64,000 nt of DNA from assembly GCF_011605345.1 (NCBI RefSeq), contig NZ_JAAOXM010000003.1:186001-250000 (forward strand), read 5' to 3'. Source of the stretch: Burkholderia sp. D-99 (GTDB lineage Bacteria; Pseudomonadota; Gammaproteobacteria; Burkholderiales; Burkholderiaceae). The position numbers and the translations under genes are program-made. Position 1 is the stretch's first letter; each line of letters begins with the position of its first letter. The notes below the pieces were generated by a model that saw only the letters and a program-made list of their open reading frames with translations, did no database searches and was not told the DNA's origin. Below are positions 7,701 through 15,458 of the stretch, piece after piece.

Positions 7701-10700
7701 GGGCCAGTCTGCCACCGCCAGCGGGGCAGGCAGCATAGCAGCCGGAAGTGGCGCGCAAGCTGTTGGTGCGGGCAGCGTGGCCGTGGGGCAGAGTGCGGGA
7801 AGCGGGGCGGCGGCCGGTAACTCGGGCAATACCGCGGTCGGCACGCTTGCCGGCCAGAATGTGACCGGCACGATCAACGCGGCATACGGCTTCAACGCGG
7901 GCAACAACGTCTATGGGCAGAACAATAGTGCCCTTGGAGCGGGTGCGGGCGACAGCGTAGGTAGTGCGTCCACAACGGCCAGTTACAACACGGCGGTTGG
8001 GACGAGCGCGGGCAACAATGTAACGAGCAATCACAACGTTGCCATCGGGGACAGCAGTGGCTCCAATGTCTCGGGCGGCGACAACAATTTCGCCGCCGGG
8101 AGCACGGCAGGAACCAATGTGGTCGGCGCGAACAACGTTGCGCTGGGTTTTCAGGCCGGACAGGGCGTGACCGGCAGCAATAACATCGCCTTCGGCCGAA
8201 AGGCGGGTAACGGTACCACTGCGAGCGATACGATTGCCCTGGGCAATTCGGCGTCGGCAACGCAGAGTACCGCGATTGCCTTGGGCCTGAATGCGCAGGC
8301 CGGCGCATCGGCTGGCGACGTCGCGCTCGGCGCCGGGTCGGTCACTGCCGCGCCCAATCCGACGCCGAGCGCCGTGATCGGCGGAACGACCTATTCGTTT
8401 GCGGGAACGAATCCGCAAAGCGTCGTCAGTGTTGGTGCGTCAGGCGCCGAACGGCAGATCACCAATGTTGCCGCCGGTCGAATCTCCGCATCCAGTACCG
8501 ACGCGATCAATGGTTCTCAGTTGTATGCAACCAACACCGCGCTCAATTCGTTGTCGACGACGGTTGCGTCGTCATCGAGCGCGATTTCATCGCTGTCGAC
8601 CGGCTTGAGTACGACCGTCAGTTCGGTGGCATCGTTGTCGACGTCCACGTCGACGGGGCTGTCGTCGGCCAGCAGCTCGATTACGTCGCTGTCGACTTCG
8701 ACTTCGACCGGTCTGTCGTCGGCGAATAGCTCGATCGATTCGCTGTCCACGTCGACTTCGACCGGTCTGTCATCGGCGAATAGCTCGATCACGTCGCTGT
8801 CGACCTCGACCTCGACGGGCCTCTCGTCGGCGAATAGCTCGATCGATTCGCTGTCCACGTCGACTTCGACCGGTCTGTCGTCGGCGAATAGCTCGATCAC
8901 GTCGCTGTCGACGTCGACCTCGACGGGCCTGTCGTCGGCCAACAGCTCGATCACGTCGCTGTCGACGTCGACTTCGACCGGTCTGTCGTCGGCGAATAGC
9001 TCGATCACGTCGCTGTCGACTTCTACGTCGACGGGCCTGTCGTCGGCCAACAGCTCGATCACGTCGCTGTCGACGTCGACTTCGACCGGTCTCTCGTCCG
9101 CGAACAGCTTGATCACTTCGCTGTCGACCTCGACCTCGACCGGTCTGTCGTCGGCGAACAGCTCGATCACGTCGCTGTCGACGTCGACTTCGACTGGCCT
9201 GTCATCGGCCAACAGCTCGATCACGTCGCTGTCCACCTCGACTTCGACGGGCATCAGCTCGTTGTCGACCGGCCTCAGCTCGACCGATAGCTCGGTGTCG
9301 TCGCTGTCGACGTCGACGTCGACTGGATTGTCGTCGGCGAACAGCTCGATCTCGTCACTGTCCACGTCGACTTCGACAGGGATCAGCTCGCTGTCGACCG
9401 GTTTAAGCTCGACCAATAGCACGGTGTCATCGCTGTCGACGTCGACGTCGACCGGGTTATCGTCGGCGAACAGCTCGATCTCCTCGCTGTCCACGTCGAC
9501 CTCGACCGGCATCAACTCGCTGTCCACCGGCCTGAGCGCGACCAACAGCACGATCCTGTCGCTGTCCACCTCGACGTCGACCGGTATCGGCTCTCTGTCC
9601 ACGGGCCTCAGCTCGACCAACAGTTCGATCACGTCGCTGTCCACATCGACCTCGACCGCGATCGACGCGGCGAAGACGCACTACTTCAGCGTCAACGACG
9701 GCGGTACGCAAGCGGGGAACTACGCCAATAACGGCGCGACGGGCGTCAACGCGCTCGCAGTGGGCGTCAACGCGAGCGCGGCGGGCGCGAGCGGCGTCGC
9801 GATCGGCGATGGCTCGAACAGCCAGTCGACCGGCGCGGTCGCAATCGGCCAGAACGCATCGGCAACAGGCGGCAAGGCCGTGTCGATCGGCTCCGGCAAC
9901 ACCGCGAGCGGCGACGGCGCGGTCGCGATCGGCGACCCGAGCGTCGCGACGGGCACCGGCGCAGTCGCGATGGGGGCGGACGACACGGCAACCGGCACCG
10001 GCGCAGTGGCGCTCGGCAATGCGAACACGGCAACCGGCAACGGCGCGCTCGCACTCGGCAGCTCGAGCCAGGCCACTGCGGACAACACGATCGCACTCGG
10101 CAACCAGGCCACGGCCAGCGCCGTCGGCGCGCAGGCCTACGGCTCAGGCGCCACGGCCAGCGCCACCAACGCGCTCGCGTTCGGCTCGAATGCCACCGCG
10201 AACGTCGCCAACTCGATCGCGCTCGGCGCGAACTCGATCACCGGAAACGCGGTCGGGGTGTCGAGCGTCACGGTCGGCGGCGTCGCTTACTCGGTCGCCG
10301 GCACCAATCCCGTGGGCGTCCTGAGCATCGGTTCGCCGGGCGCGGAACGCCAGATCACGAACGTCGCTGCCGGTCAGGTCTCGGCCACCAGCACGGACGC
10401 GATCAATGGCAGCCAGTTGAACGCGACGAACCAGGCGGTCAACAACCTGTCGACATCGACCGCGACGAACGTTGCATCGCTGTCGACGGGTATCAACTCG
10501 CTGTCGACGGGCCTGAGCTCGACCAACAGCAACGTGTCTGCGCTGTCCACATCGACGTCGACCGCAATCAACGCGCTGTCGACATCGACGGCGGCCGGCA
10601 TCGGTTCCCTGTCCACCGGCCTGAGTACGACGAACAACAACGTGGCCTCGCTGTCGACCGGCGTGACGAACATCAACAACCAGTTGAGTCAGCTTTCCAC

Positions 10701-11250
10701 GTTGATGACGACGAACACCACGAACACCGCCGGCGTCGCCGCCGACATGAACGGCACCGGCTCCGACAAGCCGACCGTCACCGCCGGCTCGAACTCGGTG
10801 GCGATCGGTGCGAACTCGACGGACGGCGGCCGCCAGAACGTGGTGTCGGTCGGCAGCGACACGCAGCAGCGCCAGATCATCAACGTGGCGCCCGGTACGC
10901 AGGGCACCGATGCCGTCAACGTGAACCAGCTCAATGCGGTGCAGTCGACGCTGTCGACGGCGCTGTCAGGCCAGCAGGCGCAGATCAACTCGCTGGGTTC
11001 GCAACTGCAGCAGACCGACCAGATGGCGAAGCAGGGTATCGCGGCCGTCGGCGCGATGGCGTCGATCCCGCAGCTCGATTGCGACGCCAACTTCGGGATG
11101 GGGGTGGGCACGTCGACCTTCCTCGGCCAGAAGGCGATGGCGGTCAACATGCAGGCGCGCATCACGGACAACCTGAAGGCGTCGATCAACGGCGGCTTCA
11201 GCGGCGGCCAGAGGGTGATCGGCGCCGGCATGCTGTATCAGTGGAAGTAG
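4798..11250 (+). CDS. Giant trimeric autotransporter adhesin (YadA/Hia type, 2150 aa)
   Basis: A type Vc surface adhesin predicted to form a trimeric stalk on the outer membrane. Residues 1-54 are an extended signal peptide (ESPR, MNRAYRSIWNESLGTWVAVS) with cleavage after AHA. Left-handed head repeats of the AVGxxSxAxGxxSVALG type follow at about 57-200, 908-1214 and 1622-1844. Each head ends in a neck or HANS-like motif, ER(R/Q)IxNVAAGxxSAxSTDAINGSQL, near 217-252, 1209-1244 and 1841-1875. Three stalk blocks are built from an 18-residue serine/threonine repeat. The C-terminal anchor (about 2076-2150) contains AVGAMASIPQLD and ends in GAGMLYQWK. The ATG follows the good ribosome-binding site GGGGAGTG. 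A G8 tract lies in codons 76-78. Flanking response regulators, an H-NS-like gene and an EAL gene suggest tight regulation. The family is certain; the host ligand is unknown. Confidence 0.97.
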   Translation: MNRAYRSIWNESLGTWVAVSELASARGKPKKSKVARAAAVAVLALGAQVHDAHAQYAANANSATTQGAAIAIGSAGGGTASAGQQWAIAIGGYATAGNTYSVALGGYSLATGSSATALGWAANATGTGATAVGQSSTASGNTSVALGSGAIASVGNAVAIGATSTANVTNSVALGNGSVTTSALSASSAGTTTVNPTSIGGLTFGNFAGAGSAGGVVSVGQPGSERRIQNVAAGLVSATSTDAINGSQLYSVASTTTSSITSLSTSASTGLSSANSSITSLSTSTSTGLSSASSSITSLSTSTSTGLSSANSSISSLSTSTSTGLSSATSSITSLSTSTSTGLSSANSSITSLSTSTSTGLSSATSSITSLSTSTSTGLSSATSSITSLSTSASTGLSSANSSITSLSTSTSTGLSSATSSITSLSTSTSTGLSSATSSITSLSTSTSTGLSSANSSISSLSTSTSTGLSSANSAISSLSTSTSTGISSLSTGLSSTDSSVSSLSTSASTGLSSANSSISSLSTSTSTGLSSANSSISSLSTSTSTGLSSATSSITSLSTSTSTGLSSATSSITSLSTSTSTGLSSANSSITSLSTSTSTGLSSANSSISSLSTSTSTGISSLSSGLSSTDSSVSSLSTSTSTGLSSANSAISSLSTSTSTGLSSANSTITSLSTSTSTGLSSANSSITSLSTSTSTGLSSANSSISSLSTSTSTGISSLSTGLSSTDSSVSSLSTSTSTGLSSANSSISSLSTSTSTGISSLSTGLSSTDSSVSSLSTSTSTGLSSANSSISSLSTSTSTGLSSANSSITSLSTSTSTGLSSANSSISSLSTSTSTGLSSANSSISSLSTSTSTGISSLSTGLSSTNSAILSLSTSTSTGIGSLSTGLSATNSSVTSLSTSTSTAIQAAKTHYYSVNDNGTPQGNYNNDGATGVNSLAAGINASATGSSDTAVGYGATASGGASLALGQSATASGAGSIAAGSGAQAVGAGSVAVGQSAGSGAAAGNSGNTAVGTLAGQNVTGTINAAYGFNAGNNVYGQNNSALGAGAGDSVGSASTTASYNTAVGTSAGNNVTSNHNVAIGDSSGSNVSGGDNNFAAGSTAGTNVVGANNVALGFQAGQGVTGSNNIAFGRKAGNGTTASDTIALGNSASATQSTAIALGLNAQAGASAGDVALGAGSVTAAPNPTPSAVIGGTTYSFAGTNPQSVVSVGASGAERQITNVAAGRISASSTDAINGSQLYATNTALNSLSTTVASSSSAISSLSTGLSTTVSSVASLSTSTSTGLSSASSSITSLSTSTSTGLSSANSSIDSLSTSTSTGLSSANSSITSLSTSTSTGLSSANSSIDSLSTSTSTGLSSANSSITSLSTSTSTGLSSANSSITSLSTSTSTGLSSANSSITSLSTSTSTGLSSANSSITSLSTSTSTGLSSANSLITSLSTSTSTGLSSANSSITSLSTSTSTGLSSANSSITSLSTSTSTGISSLSTGLSSTDSSVSSLSTSTSTGLSSANSSISSLSTSTSTGISSLSTGLSSTNSTVSSLSTSTSTGLSSANSSISSLSTSTSTGINSLSTGLSATNSTILSLSTSTSTGIGSLSTGLSSTNSSITSLSTSTSTAIDAAKTHYFSVNDGGTQAGNYANNGATGVNALAVGVNASAAGASGVAIGDGSNSQSTGAVAIGQNASATGGKAVSIGSGNTASGDGAVAIGDPSVATGTGAVAMGADDTATGTGAVALGNANTATGNGALALGSSSQATADNTIALGNQATASAVGAQAYGSGATASATNALAFGSNATANVANSIALGANSITGNAVGVSSVTVGGVAYSVAGTNPVGVLSIGSPGAERQITNVAAGQVSATSTDAINGSQLNATNQAVNNLSTSTATNVASLSTGINSLSTGLSSTNSNVSALSTSTSTAINALSTSTAAGIGSLSTGLSTTNNNVASLSTGVTNINNQLSQLSTLMTTNTTNTAGVAADMNGTGSDKPTVTAGSNSVAIGANSTDGGRQNVVSVGSDTQQRQIINVAPGTQGTDAVNVNQLNAVQSTLSTALSGQQAQINSLGSQLQQTDQMAKQGIAAVGAMASIPQLDCDANFGMGVGTSTFLGQKAMAVNMQARITDNLKASINGGFSGGQRVIGAGMLYQWK
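5023..5030 (+). repeat. G8 homopolymer in the adhesin 5' coding region
   Basis: Eight consecutive G residues encode Gly-Gly within codons 76-78 of the adhesin, just after the signal peptide. In the sequence given, the frame is open. Gain or loss of one G would shift the frame early, so slipped-strand phase variation is possible. Tracts of this length do vary in other bacteria, but variability here is not shown. Confidence 0.6.
5569..7518 (+). repeat. Adhesin stalk block 1: about 36 copies of a 54-bp (18-aa) repeat
   Basis: Tandem units encode the pattern SLSTSTSTGLSSANSSIT, with position-specific variants (AN/AT/AS, IT/IS). Interspersed longer units contain GISSLSTGLSSTDSSV. Protein repeats are near identical while codons vary synonymously (tcg/agc, acc/act/acg, ggc/ggt/ggg). 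The 1950-bp array is close to 36 x 54 bp. It forms the first stalk segment and is a hotspot for unequal recombination. Confidence 0.9.
8551..9660 (+). repeat. Adhesin stalk block 2: about 20 copies of the 54-bp repeat
   Basis: A second tandem array of the same 18-residue unit lies between head 2 and head 3, again ending with the longer GISSLSTGLSST-type units. Some units carry SSIDSL or SLITSL variants not seen in block 1. Its sharing of unit types with block 1 makes intragenic recombination, with loss or duplication of head 2, plausible. Confidence 0.9.
10447..10690 (+). repeat. Adhesin stalk block 3: short degenerate repeat segment
   Basis: A third, shorter stretch of LSTSTSTA and SLSTGLSSTNSN-type units follows the third neck motif. 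It is more diverged than blocks 1 and 2 and leads into the last head/neck segment before the membrane anchor. Confidence 0.75.
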
Positions 11251-11279
11251 TCGCTGTTCATGCACTGGCCGACGGAAAG

Positions 11280-11301
11280 CCCGGGCGACAGAAAGCCCGG
11301 G
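11280..11301. terminator. Stem-loop after the adhesin gene, weak terminator
   Basis: CCCGGGC (11280-11286) and GCCCGGG (11295-11301) form a 7-bp GC-rich stem with an 8-base loop 30 bases after the adhesin stop. No T run follows, so it may be a weak or attenuating terminator, or an mRNA-stabilising hairpin, between the adhesin and the EAL gene. Confidence 0.35.
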
Positions 11302-11314
11302 TAACAATAAGGCC

Positions 11315-12166
11315 GTGTCAGCAGGCACTGAAGAATCTGATGTGCGTGCATTGGAGATCGCTTTGGACAATACGGCAATGCATCGCAACTATGATGATCT
11401 TGTCGACGACGCGGAGCTTGGGCTGGCCAGGAAAGAGTTCTTCTTTGTTTATCAGCCAAAGCTCCGCCTTGAGACCGGATTGCTGTCCGGGTTCGAGTCA
11501 TTGATACGCTGGCATCATCCGGAATATGGTGTGTTGATGCCATCGATATTCATTGATCTTGTCGAAGCGTCGTACCTGACGAGCCAGTTCACTGATTACG
11601 TCATGACGGAGTCTGCGCGGGTGCTTGCTAGTTGGGCGGCTCTCGGATACGGTGGTTTGTCGCTGTCTGTCAATTTGCCTGCTCGTGAAATCACGCGGCC
11701 GGGAGTGGGGAAAAATTTGTCTTTTATTCTCGATTCTTATGCGGTTAGAGCCGAGAATTTTCAAATTGAGCTTACGGAATCAATCGACCCAGGTCCAATC
11801 GAGACACTCGCAACGGCCATAACCTCGATCCGGAACATGGGTGTGAGTGTTGCAATCGACGACTTTGGTTCAGGGTGTTGGTCACTGACAAAATTGCATC
11901 GCCTGGCAGTAGACACGCTCAAGCTGGATCGATCCTTTATGCGTGATATTCACGAGAGCATCGAATCAAGGGCTATGGTGGAAATGCTCGTTGAACTCGG
12001 GCACCGCTTGAAGAAGCGTGTCGTGATCGAAGGCGTCGAAACCGAGGCTCAGTTCGCGTGGTTGAAGGAAATGACGCAGATCGATTGCCAGGGATATTAC
12101 ATATCCGAGCCCATCCGGGAGGAGCAGATAGACGGGCTGATTGAGCAGCATGGCATTCCGTGTTGA
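11315..12166 (+). CDS. EAL-domain protein (c-di-GMP phosphodiesterase family)
   Basis: A stand-alone EAL domain of 283 residues with no GGDEF, PAS or receiver domain. Expected catalytic and metal-binding features are present: the signature region as FESLIRW (E-S-L in place of E-A-L), the Asn in SVNLPAR, the Glu in IELTES, the Asp pair in IDDFGSG, the Lys in LKLDRSF, the Glu in EGVETEAQ and the Gln in CQGYY. Such enzymes hydrolyse cyclic di-GMP, which controls attachment and biofilm formation, so a place directly after an adhesin fits. The start is uncertain: GTG at 11315, GTG at 11342 or ATG at 11378 are in frame and none has a strong ribosome-binding site. Activity is likely but not proven given the variant motif. 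Confidence 0.88.
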   Translation: MSAGTEESDVRALEIALDNTAMHRNYDDLVDDAELGLARKEFFFVYQPKLRLETGLLSGFESLIRWHHPEYGVLMPSIFIDLVEASYLTSQFTDYVMTESARVLASWAALGYGGLSLSVNLPAREITRPGVGKNLSFILDSYAVRAENFQIELTESIDPGPIETLATAITSIRNMGVSVAIDDFGSGCWSLTKLHRLAVDTLKLDRSFMRDIHESIESRAMVEMLVELGHRLKKRVVIEGVETEAQFAWLKEMTQIDCQGYYISEPIREEQIDGLIEQHGIPC

Positions 12167-12333
12167 ACGAGGCGTGGTTGTCGGCGTCTTGCTCGGCGCT
12201 GCGGACCGACGACCAGAGGATTTCCACGATGTCTTATCGAGATTGACGGTGTTGCGCCGACATCGCTACGTGCGCGACCGAGTTTGCATCATATATACCC
12301 GGCTGCGGGTGTGCTCAATTCATCGACGGCATG

Positions 12334-13017
12334 TCAGACCGCAACTCGCGAGTGATGCGGTTCAAAATCAAGGGTAAAGCAGTCCCGCGTAAATGCATCA
12401 ATGTAGTCCATCATCATGTCTGACGCGAGCTCGGCTTCCCGCTCGTCACCATCAGCTACTGCACGCGCGACCCTCGTGTGCTGCAGACTTGCCGACGGCA
12501 AATCATTCAACCGTTTGTGATACATGAAGTAAAAGCGCCGGGACAGCGCATGTAACGGTGCGATAGCCTCAGCGGCGAACCGATTTCGCGAACACTGCGC
12601 GATAAGCTGATTGGCCGTATATACGCTTCTCAAATAGGCGACAACGTCTTGTGATTCACCTGCCGCGTCGAGTTTTTCAACGACGCTGCGGATCTGCTCG
12701 CGCTCCTCGGGCGATGCACGCCGTGCAGCGCGCCGTGCGATAAGCCGCTCGAGTTCACGGCGCGTTTCGAGCACGAGCAACTGATCATGAATGTTCGGGA
12801 CAGTGATCATGATGCCGTGACGCGGCACGATTTGAAGCAGATGCGAAGCAGCCAATCGTTGTGCGGCCTCGCGAACCGGCGTTCTTCCAGTATTCAGCTT
12901 CTCCGCGAGCGATGCCTCCGACCAGACACTGCCGGGCGCAAGCTCCAGCGTCACGATGAGTTCTTCGAGTTTTTGATGAGCCTGTTCGGCAAGGGTGCTA
13001 CCCGTCAGTCCGTTCAT
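12334..13017 (-). CDS. GntR-family transcriptional regulator, FCD type
   Basis: A 227-residue regulator with an N-terminal GntR winged helix (about residues 8-75, including EASLAEKLNTGRTPVREAAQ) and an all-helical C-terminal FCD ligand-binding domain (about 85-215, with R-x-E-LERLIARRAA). Members usually repress catabolic or transport genes and release DNA on binding an organic acid or similar metabolite. Copies of a TAACATATTA-type palindrome occur just upstream of its start and in the divergent direction, consistent with autoregulation and control of a divergent gene. No obvious target enzyme remains on the divergent side. The gene ends convergently with the EAL gene, with no clear terminator between them. 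Confidence 0.9.
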   Translation of the reverse strand: MNGLTGSTLAEQAHQKLEELIVTLELAPGSVWSEASLAEKLNTGRTPVREAAQRLAASHLLQIVPRHGIMITVPNIHDQLLVLETRRELERLIARRAARRASPEEREQIRSVVEKLDAAGESQDVVAYLRSVYTANQLIAQCSRNRFAAEAIAPLHALSRRFYFMYHKRLNDLPSASLQHTRVARAVADGDEREAELASDMMMDYIDAFTRDCFTLDFEPHHSRVAV

Positions 13018-13044
13018 GTGTCCGGTGATCCAGCAAAAAATATT

Positions 13045-13058
13045 ACTAACATATTAGT
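13045..13058. promoter_or_regulatory. GntR/FCD operator, copy 1
   Basis: ACTAACATATTAGT is an inverted repeat (ACTAA/TTAGT) located 28 bases upstream of the GntR-family gene start, the right place for autoregulation. The same sequence with one change recurs at 13154-13167. Confidence 0.6.
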
Positions 13059-13153
13059 CCGGTCACCCCCCGTTTTCAACTCGCGGCTAAAAGGGGCCGA
13101 TGTTTGCGCACGGGTTTACCCGTTTTGACCTCCGGAAAACGCCTCGATATCCT

Positions 13154-13178
13154 ACTGATATGTTAGTAACATTTTAGT
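13154..13178. promoter_or_regulatory. GntR/FCD operators, copies 2 and 3 (overlapping)
   Basis: ACTGATATGTTAGT (13154-13167) is copy 1 in inverted orientation with one mismatch. A third copy, AGTAACATTTTAGT (13165-13178), overlaps it and differs from copy 1 at two positions. Together with copy 1 they form an operator pair about 110 bases apart, an arrangement that could support looping or control of a divergent promoter. Confidence 0.55.
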
Positions 13179-13795
13179 GACATATGCACCGGGTGAGTTG
13201 GGTTGAAGACAAGGCGGCGCCGTACCAGACGCCGATAGGTCTGCCCAACTTGTTGATCTCTACCGCGGCTGGCATGAGTGCCGTTGATATAGGTGTCAGA
13301 GTACCTGGCACTCGTTGTGATGATCTGCCAGCCCGGTGGGTGCGGCTTCATCGGAATCGAATACAACATTCGCGAATTGGTGTTCACCTGCGTGATCGCA
13401 GTCGCAGGGCCCCGGGTGAATTGTCGGCAAGCAAAGTCGGCATCGCGCGTGAAATGGGGACGAAAAGATCTGCGATCTGCCCATGGGGAATTTCAATGGG
13501 GGCAGGAAGGCTTCCGCGCTCGTTGCCGAGCACGTATTGTTTGAAGTAAAGAACGTCGGATTTATTTTTATCAATATGGGAATGCACGCAGAATTTGCAG
13601 GGATCTGCGCGAGCAATGTTGTGTCGGATTGAATTTGTCGGTTGTGGGTCAGGTTGATGTTGATGTTGAAGTTTGAGTGAGGCGGATTTCAATCGCTCGG
13701 TGGTTATTAAAAAATATTATATTTGTGTTTGTATGTTCGGGCGATCGATTGGAGTGGTCCGGAAATTAATCGTGTCGATGAAGGCTGGGGGTGTT
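13179..13795. other. Region downstream of the operators, no firm gene
   Basis: About 615 bases. Two short plus-strand frames are present (13184-13549, 121 aa; 13293-13544, 83 aa). The first starts five bases after the operator cluster without a ribosome-binding site. The second contains a hydrophobic stretch (IRELVFTCVIAVAG). Neither matches a family I know. They may be remnants of a former target gene of the GntR regulator, but this is a guess. The last 150 bases before 13796 are AT-rich and should hold the promoter of the next response regulator. Confidence 0.35.
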
Positions 13796-14584
13796 ATGAG
13801 TATCTTGCTGGTGGAGGGTGATCCAGGTCAGGCGTCAGCATTTGAAAAGGCGCTGCGGGGGTCAAATTGGGAAATTTCGGTGGCGTGTGATGGTGCGCGA
13901 GCCGTTCAGTTTCTGAGAAAGAACGCGGTGGAGCTCGTGGTGCTTGACTGGCGAATCCCGGATGCCAGTGGGCTGAATTTGTTGCATTGGATTCGAGCTA
14001 ATCTCGGAGACGCACCCGTTGTCTTGTTTCTGGCGGCGAGAACACTTGAGGCAGATATTGCCGCTGCGCTGGATGCCGGGGCCGATGAGTACATAGGTAA
14101 GCCATTTCGTGAGATCGAGTTGGTGGCTCGAATCAATGCGCTGCTGCGTCGAAATGGCCGCAATAAAAAGGCCGATAATAGAGTCGAGGTTGGGGCGTAT
14201 GTTGTGAATCCGCTGATGCGCACGATAACCCTGCACGGTAAAAACATTGATTTGACAGCGAAGGAATTTTGCTTGGCGAGTTGCCTGTTCAATAATCTTG
14301 GAAGCGTGGTTTCCCGAGAATCCTTGTCGACGCTGGCATGGGGGCGGGCACTGGATGGCACGTCGCGGAGCCTTGACACACATATCTATCGACTTCGTCA
14401 GAAATTGGCGCTTCGTCCGGAAAACGGCTTTCAATTGAGCGCGGTGTATACGCACGGCTATCGGCTCGATATGGTCGACGATTTCTCGATGGCGGGGAAT
14501 TTCATGGTCCCTGGGCAGGTCGCACGGGGTGCGATGGCTGAACTGCAGGCGCCGCTTCCGCGCTGCTTCAAAAATGCCGCGTGA
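13796..14584 (+). CDS. Atypical OmpR-family response regulator (orphan, degenerate pocket)
   Basis: 262 residues with an N-terminal receiver-like domain and a C-terminal OmpR winged helix (RSLDTHIYRLRQKL, ending HGYRLDMVD). It has a C-terminal extension of about 30 residues after the winged helix. It aligns without gaps to the regulator at 2481-3191 through the receiver. The usual acidic pair (D7 D8 there) is E7 G8 here, and the switch Thr80 is Ala80. D51 and K102 are kept. Such changes are typical of response regulators that work without normal phosphorylation. ATG at 13796 begins MSILLVEGDP; an upstream in-frame ATG at 13778 would add six residues. No kinase is nearby. Confidence 0.88.
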   Translation: MSILLVEGDPGQASAFEKALRGSNWEISVACDGARAVQFLRKNAVELVVLDWRIPDASGLNLLHWIRANLGDAPVVLFLAARTLEADIAAALDAGADEYIGKPFREIELVARINALLRRNGRNKKADNRVEVGAYVVNPLMRTITLHGKNIDLTAKEFCLASCLFNNLGSVVSRESLSTLAWGRALDGTSRSLDTHIYRLRQKLALRPENGFQLSAVYTHGYRLDMVDDFSMAGNFMVPGQVARGAMAELQAPLPRCFKNAA

Positions 14585-15428
14585 TTCGTCCGGCTAATGC
14601 GGGTTATGAGGTGAAAGTGATCCGAGTGGCTCCTTGTGATGGTTTTGACTTGACCTTGCTACAAGATGAATTTGACGGGTGATCTGTCGACGACCGGATC
14701 GTTCGGATCTTGCACGGCGCCAGGATTCGGGGCGGGCTGGCGAAGGATCGGTGCGAGCGCCACGATGTTGCGGGGCAGAGGTTTGATCGTGGACGCAGCA
14801 AGCTCGGCGAAATGAAGGGGGGCGACGTGCGTCGGCGCGGGACGTTCGAATCGGAGCGCGATCGGTTGGAGGTGCCCGATGTCACGACCCGGTCCGGTGC
14901 ACGGCTCTCGCACGGCAGCGCATTTTGACCATCTTGCCTACAGGTGGTTTTTGGGGGGGCTTTCTCACGGTTGACCGACCGACGTCGCTCGGGAGGTGAC
15001 ACTCGTCTTTCCGACTACGTCTGGTCGATCGGGCAGTACAAGACTGCCCGTCAAGCGTCGACTGCGGCGTGACAAGGCGACAAACTGCTCCAATCCTCAC
15101 GCGAGGGCGTCTCGACGGGCCACCTGCGCCTCGATCGGCGTCACATGCTTGCGCCCCATTTGTTCTGACGGGGTTCGCTGGGGATCTACGGGAATCCCCG
15201 AGGTGTCGCGGCCGATGCTGCGTAGCCATGGCGACGGACCAAACAGGCAACTTTCGGTATCCTCCTGAATACCGCCGTCGCCGCACGTGTTTTTTCTAAG
15301 TCATTGTTTTGGCGCAATATATTTTCACGGATCCGGCCTCTTCCGCGTCGCGTCACGTTCAATCTCGAGCGATCGAAGCTCAGCGCCGGGCGCCCCTCGC
15401 CGCCCCGAAAATTCCTCCGGCGCCCCTT
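14585..15428. other. Intergenic region upstream of groES
   Basis: About 840 bases with no recognised gene. The only frame with coding-like codon choice is a minus-strand stretch at about 14659-14913 (84 residues, closed upstream by a stop), which may be a fragment of a decayed gene. No motif, ribosome-binding site or family supports it. The remainder appears non-coding. Confidence 0.4.
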
Positions 15429-15458
15429 CTTGAATTTGTCAAAACCCGTCCATATAAT
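15429..15458 (+). promoter_or_regulatory. groESL promoter, overlapping sigma-70 and sigma-32 elements
   Basis: TTGAAT (15430-15435) and TATAAT (15453-15458) are separated by 17 bases, a near-consensus sigma-70 promoter. CTTGAA (15429-15434) followed 13 bases later by a CGTCCATAT-like -10 also fits the heat-shock sigma-32 pattern. The -10 abuts the CIRCE operator, so HrcA binding would block transcription. Confidence 0.75.

Noticed and set aside
13184..13549. 121-residue plus-strand ORF next to the GntR operators as a real target gene
   Set aside because: No ribosome-binding site, arginine-rich composition after residue 45, and another frame overlaps it with equal support. Kept only as a possible remnant.
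14604..15286. Several 80-135-residue frames upstream of groES
   Set aside because: They overlap on both strands, lack ribosome-binding sites and resemble no family; at best one is a decayed gene fragment.
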